From DATFKA01 sp042095835 (GTDB taxonomy: Bacteria > Bacteroidota > Bacteroidia > Chitinophagales > Saprospiraceae): 27,286 bases of DNA. This document shows, piece after piece, positions 16,027 to 22,385 of this stretch. How positions within the stretch are numbered: position 1 is the first letter of the stretch; every line of letters starts with the position of its first letter. A program made the translations under genes and the position numbers. The DNA lies in the NCBI GenBank assembly GCA_042095835.1, contig JBELML010000083.1, positions 1 to 27,286 of the forward strand. Reading direction: 5' to 3'. Under the pieces are notes generated by a model that made no database searches, was not told where the DNA came from, and was given only the letters and a program-made list of their open reading frames with translations.

Positions 16027-16551
16027 ATGAAATATTTATTGACTATGTTCCTGGCTATTGGATTGATGGCAGGATGTGTTAAAAAGGAATCGTCTTCTAG
16101 CCTGGGGACCAGCTCTACTAAAAAATTGGAAGCTACTGGATCGGCTGCTCCTGCACAATTACCACCAGCCACTTTGGCTGAAACGCCTATTCTGACGTCC
16201 AGGTTTTGGGTATTTGAGCATTGGGTAGATATGGATTATCCAGAAGACAAAGTCAACAAAGGACGCTGGTACCGTTTTTATGAAGATGGCACCTATGATG
16301 GTGGTCACTGGGAGGATCACAACGATCACGGCACTTGGTTCCTCAAGCCTGGGCAAGAGTATAATATTCTATTTATTGATTCTGAAATCGATGATCTCAA
16401 GGATGGGAAATGGCAATTACAAGGTTTGACCGGAGACCAGCAGAATATGTCTTGGGTAAACACTGGCGAATTTGGCGATCAAAAAACACCTATGTGTAAG
16501 CTGATGGCTATGCTTTCTATACCTACCAAAGAGCAATTTGGAGTTAATTAG
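16027..16551 (+). CDS. Small lipoprotein of unknown function
   Basis: The 174-residue protein has a lipoprotein signal (MKYLLTMFLAIGLMAGC, lipobox Cys17). A low-complexity Ser/Thr/Ala/Pro linker (about residues 20-55) suggests a tether from the membrane. The globular part starts at about residue 57 (TSRFWVFEHWVDMDY) and is rich in Trp, Asp, His and Gly: KGRWYRFYEDGTYDGGHWED, then HGTWFLKPGQEYNILFIDSE. This resembles small lipocalin-like or DUF4488-type Bacteroidota proteins in which a short text of beta-strands carries a WxF...DGTY...GTW pattern. That comparison is only a resemblance. The gene is monocistronic, with a -7 element upstream and a strong terminator shared with ndk downstream. Confidence 0.83.
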   Translation: MKYLLTMFLAIGLMAGCVKKESSSSLGTSSTKKLEATGSAAPAQLPPATLAETPILTSRFWVFEHWVDMDYPEDKVNKGRWYRFYEDGTYDGGHWEDHNDHGTWFLKPGQEYNILFIDSEIDDLKDGKWQLQGLTGDQQNMSWVNTGEFGDQKTPMCKLMAMLSIPTKEQFGVN

Positions 16552-16566
16552 CAGGTATTATTGATA

Positions 16567-16610
16567 ATTAAAAAAGCCCGTCTTGGCATACCAGGACGGG
16601 CTTTTTTAAT
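16567..16610. terminator. Bidirectional terminator between lipoprotein gene and ndk
   Basis: A 20-bp stem runs from 16567-16586 to 16591-16610 with a CATA loop and a single G-U pair. Its core is GCCCGTC/GACGGGC, flanked by A6 (16570-16575) and T6 (16602-16607). It gives a GC-rich hairpin plus U-tract in both directions and serves both convergent genes. Confidence 0.93.
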
Positions 16611-16625
16611 CGTAGAGCAATTGAT

Positions 16626-17045
16626 TTAGAATTGCTCGGTTTGTGCAAAGTGGAAAGAAATTTCGCCTGCTGCATTTTCATCAGAATCTGCACCATGTAC
16701 GGCATTTTCTCCAATGCTAGAAGCATACAAAGCACGAATAGTACCTGCCTCAGCTTCAGCTGGATTGGTAGCACCGATTAATTTTCTATAATCTGCTACT
16801 GCATTATCTTTTTCAAGAGCTGCAGCCACGATAGGGCCAGAAGACATGAATTCTACCAACTCCCCATAGAAGGGTCTTTCTTTATGTACAGCGTAGAACT
16901 CACCAGCTTTCTCCGCAGATAGCTTCGTATATTTCATTGCTACGATTCTGAACCCAGCGTTATTGATCATTGCTAGGATATTACCAATGTTACCAGCTTT
17001 TACAGCATCTGGCTTGATCATTGTGAATGTTCTGTTTCCAGCCAT
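16626..17045 (-). CDS. ndk: Nucleoside diphosphate kinase
   Basis: The 139-residue protein has the normal length for bacterial NDK. It transfers the gamma-phosphate of ATP to nucleoside diphosphates through a phospho-histidine, balancing NTP and dNTP pools in the cytoplasm. The start MAGNRTFTMIKPDAV is the family signature with the ATP-site Lys11. RPFYGELVEFMSSGPIVAAA follows, and the active-site motif NAVHGADSDENA carries catalytic His117. The family usually has NAVHGSDS, so Ser to Ala before the Asp is a mild variation. A good -7 element (TACATTTG, minus strand 17093-17100) lies about 48 bases upstream, and the gene ends at the bidirectional terminator. It is divergent from the nrnA-like gene and looks monocistronic. 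Confidence 0.97.
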   Translation of the reverse strand: MAGNRTFTMIKPDAVKAGNIGNILAMINNAGFRIVAMKYTKLSAEKAGEFYAVHKERPFYGELVEFMSSGPIVAAALEKDNAVADYRKLIGATNPAEAEAGTIRALYASSIGENAVHGADSDENAAGEISFHFAQTEQF

Positions 17046-17092
17046 TGTATTGTTTTTTATAAGTATTAAATAGAAATTTCCAAATTAGGCCG

Positions 17093-17100
17093 CAAATGTA
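17093..17100 (-). promoter_or_regulatory. -7 promoter element of ndk
   Basis: On the minus strand the sequence is TACATTTG followed by CGGCC, an exact TAnnTTTG match with the GCnGC continuation seen elsewhere here. No clear TTG lies at -33; the best is ATG at 17119-17121. The predicted leader is about 45 bases. Confidence 0.6.
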
Positions 17101-17180
17101 CAGATAAGCTTTGGTTTTCATAGCATTAGCTAGTGATATTTATGTTAAATCCACATTAAATCAGAATAGGAAGGAATAGG

Positions 17181-17209
17181 TTGTTTTTCGAAAAGATTCT
17201 GTAATTTTG
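17181..17209 (+). promoter_or_regulatory. Bacteroidota-type promoter of the nrnA-like gene
   Basis: TTG (17181-17183, -33 element) and TAATTTTG (17202-17209, -7 element) are separated by 18 bases, close to the Bacteroidota sigma-A consensus. Transcription would start near 17213 and give a leader of about 45 bases before the ATG at 17258. This also argues against the in-frame TTG at 17207, which is part of the -7 element. Confidence 0.65.
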
Positions 17210-17257
17210 GCCATCATTTTAGAAGCTGGTTTAAATAGTCTCTTAGACAACATCCCA

Positions 17258-18265
17258 ATGGAGCGAATAAACGAATTAAAAAATCTTCTTGCTACACCTA
17301 AGAATATTACGATTACTACTCACCGTAATCCTGACGGTGACGCCATAGGCTCTTCTTTAGCCTTATACCATTTCTTAAAGCGCAATTTCCATTCTGTTAC
17401 GGTAATATCGCCTTCAGACTATCCTGATTTTCTAGCTTGGATGCCAGATGTGCAAGATATTATCATCTTTGATGATGACCCAGAATACCTGAAAGATCAT
17501 TTTGATAAGCAGGATATGGTTTTCTGTTTGGATTTTAATGCCTTGGATCGCATCGATAAACTCGGCGAGTTGTTTGCAGATAAGGACAATATTATCAAGG
17601 TGATGATTGATCATCATTTATATCCAGAATCTTTTCCAGACTTTATCCTTTCTGATACGACGGCAAGCTCTACCTGTGAGTTGATTTTCCAGTTTATTTC
17701 TATGCTAGGGCTTGAAAAGGAGATTGATGTTACGATAGGCGAGTGTATCCTTACGGGGATTCTCACAGATACAGGCTCCTTCAAATACAGTACCTCTCCA
17801 AAATTATTCAAAATTGTTGCGCAATTGCTAGAGATAGGTGTTGACGATTATAAACTTCAAGACCTGATTTTTAATTCTCTCAAAGAAAAGAACCTCCGCC
17901 TGCTCGGGCACTGCCTGAATCGGCGTATGGAGATTTTGCCAGAATACAAAACCGGCATTTTTGTCTTAACCAAAGATGACTATGCTCACTTCGATATCAA
18001 ACGTGGAGATACCGAAGGGATCGTGAACTATTTGCTCAAAATTAGGGATATTAAAGTTGCTGCTTTTATTATGGAGCAGCCGAATATTGTAAAAATATCA
18101 CTGCGATCTAAAGGTGACTTTTCGGTACAGGAAATTGCCCAAAAATACTTCCGCGGTGGTGGCCATAAAAATGCTTCTGGTGGGGCTTCTTTCATTGGTT
18201 TAAAACCTACGATCCGTAAATTCAAGGAGATTTTACCCAAATATGCAGAGCAATTGAAAGCTTAG
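17258..18265 (+). CDS. nrnA: DHH/DHHA1 phosphoesterase, NrnA-type oligoribonuclease / pAp phosphatase
   Basis: The protein is 335 residues from the ATG at 17258, normal for NrnA (about 310-340). The DHH domain shows the metal ligands His22, Asp26 and Asp28 (THRNPDGDAIGSSLALY), Asp92 (CLDFNALDRID), and the eponymous Asp-His-His at 118-120 (MIDHHLYPE). GILTDTGSFKYS supplies the last Asp. The C-terminal DHHA1 domain has the substrate-binding GGGHKNASGG. NrnA degrades very short RNAs (2-5 nt) and dephosphorylates 3'-phosphoadenosine 5'-phosphate with Mn2+ in the cytoplasm. Other DHH subgroups cannot be fully excluded, but the length and motifs fit NrnA best. It is followed by an AT-rich inverted repeat and then by the FKBP-like gene with its own promoter. 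Confidence 0.92.
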   Translation: MERINELKNLLATPKNITITTHRNPDGDAIGSSLALYHFLKRNFHSVTVISPSDYPDFLAWMPDVQDIIIFDDDPEYLKDHFDKQDMVFCLDFNALDRIDKLGELFADKDNIIKVMIDHHLYPESFPDFILSDTTASSTCELIFQFISMLGLEKEIDVTIGECILTGILTDTGSFKYSTSPKLFKIVAQLLEIGVDDYKLQDLIFNSLKEKNLRLLGHCLNRRMEILPEYKTGIFVLTKDDYAHFDIKRGDTEGIVNYLLKIRDIKVAAFIMEQPNIVKISLRSKGDFSVQEIAQKYFRGGGHKNASGGASFIGLKPTIRKFKEILPKYAEQLKA

Positions 18266-18271
18266 TGCAAT

Positions 18272-18298
18272 AAATATTGAATCATAAGTTCAATATTT
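18272..18298. terminator. AT-rich hairpin after the nrnA-like gene
   Basis: AAATATTGAA (18272-18281) and TTCAATATTT (18289-18298) form a perfect 10-bp stem with a 7-base loop, 7 bases after the stop codon. The stem is AT-rich and the T-run is short, so it may be a weak terminator or an mRNA 3'-end stabiliser. It lies just upstream of the next promoter. Confidence 0.4.
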
Positions 18299-18321
18299 CA
18301 TGGGTTCATTCCAAGAAAACC

Positions 18322-18329
18322 TATCTTTG
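18322..18329 (+). promoter_or_regulatory. -7 promoter element of the FKBP-like gene
   Basis: TATCTTTG, followed by CAGCC, fits TAnnTTTG exactly. No perfect -33 TTG is present. The element lies 58 bases before the chosen ATG at 18388. A small hairpin AGCCG/CGGCT (18331-18335, 18346-18350) would form at the very 5' end of the transcript. Confidence 0.55.
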
Positions 18330-18387
18330 CAGCCGATTTAAACTACGGCTAGGGCCAGTGGAATTTTTCTCATATCAAATTTTATTT

Positions 18388-19245
18388 ATGAAATTTCGTC
18401 TTTTAGGACTTTTGTTAGTAATAGTGGGCGTATGGTCTTGTCAAAGTGACGGCGGATCAGGCAACCCAACTTTACCAAGTGGTTACGAATATATCCTACA
18501 TACACCAGATAATACCGGTAGACCTACCGAAGTAGATGCCTTGGCATTTATGAGAGTGGGCTTGCGTAATGGAGAGACTTTGGTAAACTCCAATTATGAT
18601 AGTCCTTTCCCACAAATGCAGGCTATCCCTAATCCAGTAGAAGGCCAGGTGCTTCCACCTTGGGTAGAGGCATTAATGATTATGAAAGAGGGAGATAGTT
18701 TGACCATCATTGTGCCACTTGATACGATTCCAGTAGAACAAAGACCTCAAGGCTTTGAAACTGCTGAGAATTTATTCTATGATATTTCTTTAAAAGAAAT
18801 CAAGTTAAAAGCAGATGTAGATGCAGAGGTGAAAAGCAAGGAAGAGATCACCAATGCCAATATAGATGCCTATAATGCTGGTACCATTGAGGGATTACAG
18901 ACTACCGAGTCTGGCCTAAAATATGTTATACTAGAAGAAGGTACAGGCGAAACACCAGTGGTTGGTGATTTCGTATATGTCAATTACTTTGGGTCTCTAA
19001 CTACGAATAAATTCAACTTTGACAACTCCTTTAAAAGAGGTACGCCGTTTCCTTTCCAATTGGGTAAAGGTCAGGTGATTAGAGGATGGGACGAAGGTAT
19101 TGCCTTACTTCCTGTAGGCTCAGAAGCAGTATTTTTTATTCCTGCTGAGTTAGGCTATGGCGAAGGTGGTTCACCTCCAGTGATTCCTGCTAATGCTGAA
19201 TTAGCATTTTACGTGCAACTGATTAGTAAGGTCGCACCAGAATAG
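18388..19245 (+). CDS. FKBP-type peptidyl-prolyl isomerase lipoprotein with tandem FKBP-like domains
   Basis: The ATG at 18388 is chosen because it places a lipoprotein signal first (MKFRLLGLLLVIVGVWSC, Cys18) and lies downstream of a promoter element. A longer reading frame from a TTG at 18277 has no signal in front and overlaps a hairpin. The 285-residue protein has a degenerate N-terminal FKBP-like module (YEYILHTPDNTGRPTEVDAL through FYDISLKEI) and a C-terminal canonical FKBP domain (LKYVILEEGTGETPVVGDFV, VYVNYFGSL, QVIRGWDEGIALLPVGSEAV, FFIPAELGYGEGG, LAFYVQLISK). The enzyme speeds cis-trans isomerisation of proline bonds and helps fold envelope proteins. The architecture recalls GldI-type gliding-associated isomerases of Bacteroidota, but GldI identity is not shown. 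A strong terminator follows. Confidence 0.92.
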   Translation: MKFRLLGLLLVIVGVWSCQSDGGSGNPTLPSGYEYILHTPDNTGRPTEVDALAFMRVGLRNGETLVNSNYDSPFPQMQAIPNPVEGQVLPPWVEALMIMKEGDSLTIIVPLDTIPVEQRPQGFETAENLFYDISLKEIKLKADVDAEVKSKEEITNANIDAYNAGTIEGLQTTESGLKYVILEEGTGETPVVGDFVYVNYFGSLTTNKFNFDNSFKRGTPFPFQLGKGQVIRGWDEGIALLPVGSEAVFFIPAELGYGEGGSPPVIPANAELAFYVQLISKVAPE

Positions 19246-19265
19246 ATCTGCGGATCAAAAAACTG

Positions 19266-19306
19266 AAAACCATTGATTTGAACCTATTTCAAGTCAATGG
19301 TTTTTT
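19266..19306 (+). terminator. Intrinsic terminator after the FKBP-like gene
   Basis: AAAACCATTGATTTGAA (19266-19282) pairs with 19288-19304 in a 17-bp stem with one G-U pair and a 5-base loop, followed by T6 (19301-19306). It starts 20 bases after the stop codon. The A-run at the 5' base would also allow termination from the minus strand. Confidence 0.92.
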
Positions 19307-19316
19307 ATTGGATATT

Positions 19317-19476
19317 GAAGCTGCTTAAAGTTTCCTTGTTGGGCTATCAAAAACATCTTTTAAGGCTACTCTTTGTTAAAAAGCCTCAGCTATGCGATGC
19401 ATAGCTTACGTTTTTTGCCTCGATTAGCCTTAAAATACTGTTTTCTCGCCTGCAACAGAAAGCATTAGACAACTTC
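19317..19476. repeat. Palindromic dispersed repeat, copy 2 (complete)
   Basis: This 160-base imperfect palindrome is centred at 19396-19397. The ends GAAG (19317) and CTTC (19476) mirror each other. TTTTAAGGCTA (19358-19368) pairs perfectly with TAGCCTTAAAA (19425-19435), and AGCTATGC (19388-19395) pairs with GCATAGCT (19399-19406). All arms share one register, so the whole element could fold as one long hairpin. Bases 19317-19370 match the copy at 27233 with one mismatch. The core 19375-19420 matches the copy at 61 over the flanks, with a different but still pairing apical stem. It lies in the gap between the FKBP-like terminator and prfB. No ORF is inside, and no target duplication was found. 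Confidence 0.88.
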
Positions 19477-19528
19477 ATAATTAACAAACTTCAATAGGTG
19501 GGGAATATCCATCTCAAAAAGAAGAGCT

Positions 19529-20609
19529 ATGACATCAGAGCAATTAAAAGATTTGCGCGATCGCTTGGCTATCCTCAGGGGGTATCTTTGACGTGGATCG
19601 TCGATTATTAGAAATTGAAGATAAAGAACAACAATCACTCGATCCCAACTTTTGGAATGATCCTAAGCGGGCAGAAGCCATCCTCAAAGAGCTAAAAGCC
19701 CACAAAAAATGGATTGAATCTTACCAAAACACAGAGGCCGTCATTGATGATGCAGAGATCTTGTTAGATTTCCAAAAAGAAGGAGAAGCCTCCGAAGAAG
19801 AAGTAGACGAGAAATACAAAGAAGCTGTTGCTACAATTGACGATCTCGAATTCCATTCTACTCTCAATAAACCAGAAGATGAGTTGGGCGCCATTCTTGA
19901 AATCAATTCGGGAGCTGGCGGTACCGAAGCCTGCGACTGGTCGGAGATGCTGATGCGGATGTACGTCATGTGGGCAGAAAAAAGTGGTTTTAAGATCAAG
20001 CAACTCAATTATCAAGCAGGCGACGTTGCAGGTATTAAAAGTGTAGAATTAGAGATCAAAGGAGATTTCGTTTATGGCCTGTTAAAAGGCGAAAATGGTG
20101 TACATCGTCTCGTACGGGTGAGTCCCTTTAATTCACAGGGCAAGCGCATGACTTCCTTTTCCTCGGTATTTGTACATCCTTTGGTAGATGAACGTATCGA
20201 AATAGAGGTCAATCCCGCTGATCTAGATTGGGATACTTTCCGGGCCAGTGGGGCAGGAGGGCAGCATGTCAACAAAACGGAGTCTGCCGTACGTGTTAGA
20301 CACCTACCTTCGGGTATCGTGGTAGAGTGCCAGGAAGAACGTTCGCAACACCTCAACCGAGAAAAGGCAATCACTATGCTGAAATCGCGGTTGTATGAGA
20401 AAGAATTAGAAAGACAAAGAGCAGAGAAGCAGCAAGTTGAAGCAGGAAAAATGTCTAATGAATGGGGGTCTCAGATTCGCTCGTATGTCTTGGATGATCG
20501 TCGTGTAAAGGATCACCGCTCCAACTATCAAACCAGCCAGACGGATGCAGTATTGGATGGAGACCTTGATCAGTTCTTGAAGGCCTTTCTTATGCACCAT
20601 CCCAACTAA
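19529..20609 (+). CDS. prfB: Peptide chain release factor 2 (programmed +1 frameshift)
   Basis: RF2 recognises UAA and UGA stop codons and releases the finished peptide from the ribosome. The 0-frame starts at the ATG 19529 and reads 20 codons (MTSEQLKDLRDRLAILRGYL) to a UGA at 19589-19591. Reading resumes in the +1 frame at GAC 19590, giving 359 residues in all, close to the usual 365. SPF, the stop-codon recognition tripeptide, is at residues 198-200 (RVSPFNSQGKR). The peptidyl-hydrolysis GGQ is at 243-245 (ASGAGGQHVNKTES). The N-terminal coiled-coil region and RHLPSGIVVECQEERSQ are also typical. The 0-frame and +1-frame halves are joined only by frameshifting, so tools that start at the internal GTG (19593) miss the N-terminus. 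Confidence 0.97.
19577..19592 (+). promoter_or_regulatory. prfB programmed +1 frameshift site
   Basis: AGG GGG TAT CTT TGA C is the classic autoregulatory site: an internal Shine-Dalgarno-like AGGGGG, spaced three bases from the CTT slippery codon, then the UGA stop in a poor context. When RF2 is scarce the ribosome slips CTT to TTT and makes more RF2. The mechanism is established for bacterial prfB. Here it is read from the sequence. Confidence 0.96.
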
Positions 20610-20837
20610 GGAATGAGTCAATAATAAATTAAACATCTTTACTAATGCCCCATTCCTAAGTAATCATCAACTCTATTGGACTAGGCAGTTTTATAGATTG
20701 TCTAGTCCTCAAAGATCCTCTTTATTAAGTTTGAAAAATCTTATAGTCTACCCATGGTAAATAGGCTTTGCTATGGTCAATTGTGATCGAAATTCTAAGG
20801 CAGAATAGGGGATAAATGGAGTTCTAAAAATAAAGAA
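20610..20837. other. Non-coding stretch between prfB and the SRP RNA, with a hairpin
   Basis: No gene is seen. GGACTAG (20678-20684) pairs with CTAGTCC (20702-20708), and the stem extends through G-U pairs to 13 bp around a TTATA loop. No T-run follows on the plus strand. It could be the prfB 3' end or part of a small RNA. The T-rich minus-strand sequence at 20822-20837 follows the SRP RNA and may end it. Confidence 0.35.
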
Positions 20838-20934
20838 GGTGAGACACACAACGGGCGCTCAACTTCATACCCTTGCTTCGTTTCCGACCTGGGGGATTAG
20901 AAGGAGCTGCACCAAGTGCGCTCACCAGGCCGCA
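20838..20934 (-). ncRNA. ffs: Signal recognition particle RNA (small bacterial, 4.5S type)
   Basis: Read on the minus strand, the 97-base region begins TGCGGCCTGGTGAGCGCA and ends in GTGTGTCTCACC. The ends pair (GGTGAGCGCAC with GTGTG and CTCACC). In the middle lies the conserved SRP apical domain: CCCCCAGGTCGGAAACGAAG, continuing CAAGGG, which forms the symmetric and asymmetric loops bound by Ffh, capped by the GGAA tetraloop. Length and lack of an Alu domain fit the small SRP RNA of Bacteroidota. It targets ribosomes making membrane proteins to the membrane, with Ffh and FtsY. T-rich sequence follows the 3' end. The exact ends are estimated. Confidence 0.93.
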
Positions 20935-20962
20935 ATATATACCTTTTGTATAAGTTTCACAA
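20933..20962 (-). promoter_or_regulatory. Possible SRP RNA promoter
   Basis: On the minus strand TTG (20962-20960) is followed after 18 bases by TATATATTG (20941-20933), which runs into CGGCC. This is an imperfect -7 element but has the same TTGCGGCC continuation as the ndk promoter and would start the RNA near its predicted 5' end. An exact TATTTTTG lies farther upstream at 20971-20978 and would add about 30 bases. Confidence 0.35.
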
Positions 20963-21116
20963 TGGCATAACAAAAATATGTAATAAAATTTTACTCAGTT
21001 AAAATTTTCTCTTTATTTAAAACATGAAATAGACTTTATAAAAACCATACAAGCGCTTGCTAAATTGACTTCCTTTTCTTGTCCTTCAATTAAAAATGCT
21101 ATATTCCCATTTTATA

Positions 21117-21150
21117 AAACAAGTACTCTTGTTTCATGGAATACTTGTTT
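21117..21150 (+). promoter_or_regulatory. Alternative-pairing hairpins upstream of RNase D
   Basis: AAACAAG (21117-21123) can pair with CTTGTTT at 21128-21134 (4-base loop) or, as AAACAAGTA, with TACTTGTTT at 21142-21150 (9 bp, 16-base loop). The two structures exclude each other. The site lies 66 bases before the RNase D ATG. The rest of the gap 20935-21215 is AT-rich, with no gene and no clear plus-strand promoter. Confidence 0.3.
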
Positions 21151-21215
21151 AGAATAGGGGAGTGTACCCAAACAAATAGATTGACCTCCTCGGATTTAAA
21201 GTAGGCAACCCAAAC

Positions 21216-22385
21216 ATGTTGAATTATCACTTTATAGATACCCAAGAGCAGCTTCAGCAATTTGCCCAAGAGAATAAAGGGATTGAGTGGATGTGCTTTG
21301 ATACAGAGTTCGTGGGGGAGAAACGATTTTATACTTTACTTTGCGTTATTCAGTTAGCTACGCCTGTAGGAAATTACGTGATCGATCCGATTAAGTTGAA
21401 AGATATTGGGCCGATCCTAGACCTTCTTGCTGATCCAGATATACTCACCATTACACATGCGGGAGAAAACGATTATCGGCTACTGAGTAGACAATTCGAT
21501 CTCAGTCCAGCCAATACTTTCGATACTCAAATTGCTGCGGCTTTTATTGGGTATAAGTATCCTGTATCCTTTCAAAAATTAGTGGGCAATGAGCTAGGCG
21601 TTCAAGTCAATAAAAGCTACACCGTCACCAATTGGGAAGCACGACCCTTAAGCAAACAACAAATTGATTATGCGCTCGGAGATGTCATTCCACTTTACGA
21701 TTTATGGCAAACTATCCAGAGTAAATTAGAGAAACTTGGGAGAGTAGAGTGGGCCAAAGAAGAATTCGTCAAACTAGAATCTAGTGGTTTCTTTGAGAAA
21801 GGGCCTTACGATGAAGCATTGCAAAGTAACTTAATACAGAAAGCCAACCAGCGAGAAAGGATATTCCTACTTCGTCTTTTCAAATGGCGAAACGAGGTAG
21901 CTGCTTACAAGAATTACTCCAAGGAGATGATCCTACCTTCTAAGTTGATTGGCCACATTATGAAGGGGATGCGCTCTGGTAAAAGAGCCTTAAGAGATAA
22001 TCGCCGATTACCGAATAAGATTGTGGAGCAACAATGGTCAACACTAGAGCAGTTTTATAACCAGGAAGCTACTGCCGAAGAGCTAGCATTAGCCAAAAGT
22101 GTCAAAAGAAACGGAAAGGAAAACCCTGAAAAGGATCTGATCTATGAGATGTTATACTCTGTAATCAAGTACAAATGTCTTCAACAAAAATTGGCAGTTA
22201 ATATAGCTTTCCCCAGAGGAGACCTTAAAAAAATTAAAGAGAATGCCAATTATGCAGACGAGGTCTTTAAAAACGGCTGGCGCCAGGATTTTTTCGGACA
22301 AACCTTCAACGAATGGCTCAAGCAATACCAAAACTTGAGTATCGAAATAGGGGAGGACGTCATTCAAATCATTAAGGATGCCTGA
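21216..22385 (+). CDS. rnd: Ribonuclease D (DEDDy 3'-5' exoribonuclease with HRDC region)
   Basis: The 389-residue protein has the size of E. coli RNase D (375). The exonuclease domain shows ExoI Asp29 and Glu31 (CFDTEFVGEKRFYT), ExoII Asp86 (THAGENDYRLL) and ExoIII Tyr152/Asp156 (QIDYALGDVIPLYDL), the complete DEDDy set of a two-metal 3'-5' exonuclease. The region after about residue 210 has an HRDC-like helical segment (LLRLFKWRNEVAAYKNYSKE, then MILPSKLIGHIMKG) and a second, weaker one. It trims the 3' ends of tRNA precursors and other stable RNAs in the cytoplasm. Its final 8 bases overlap the start of the downstream ABC gene, implying translational coupling. Confidence 0.94.
   Translation: MLNYHFIDTQEQLQQFAQENKGIEWMCFDTEFVGEKRFYTLLCVIQLATPVGNYVIDPIKLKDIGPILDLLADPDILTITHAGENDYRLLSRQFDLSPANTFDTQIAAAFIGYKYPVSFQKLVGNELGVQVNKSYTVTNWEARPLSKQQIDYALGDVIPLYDLWQTIQSKLEKLGRVEWAKEEFVKLESSGFFEKGPYDEALQSNLIQKANQRERIFLLRLFKWRNEVAAYKNYSKEMILPSKLIGHIMKGMRSGKRALRDNRRLPNKIVEQQWSTLEQFYNQEATAEELALAKSVKRNGKENPEKDLIYEMLYSVIKYKCLQQKLAVNIAFPRGDLKKIKENANYADEVFKNGWRQDFFGQTFNEWLKQYQNLSIEIGEDVIQIIKDA

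Noticed and set aside
17207..17257. In-frame TTG extension of the nrnA-like gene by 17 codons
   Set aside because: The TTG is part of the TAATTTTG -7 element, so it is upstream of the expected transcript start. The ATG at 17258 gives the normal family length.
18277..18387. In-frame TTG extension of the FKBP-like gene by 37 codons
   Set aside because: It covers an inverted repeat and a TAnnTTTG promoter and would hide the lipoprotein signal. The ATG at 18388 fits better.
19407..19417. TACGTTTTTTG in the palindrome as a promoter -7 element
   Set aside because: It resembles TAnnTTTG but is three bases too long between TAnn and TTTG alignment options, and the same bases recur in copy 1 downstream of an operon where no promoter is needed.
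20072..20374. 100-codon minus-strand reading frame
   Set aside because: It is antisense to conserved prfB sequence and looks like a codon-usage shadow.
19593..20609. prfB read as a gene starting at the internal GTG
   Set aside because: The classic frameshift site directly upstream and the 20-codon 0-frame leader show that translation starts at 19529.
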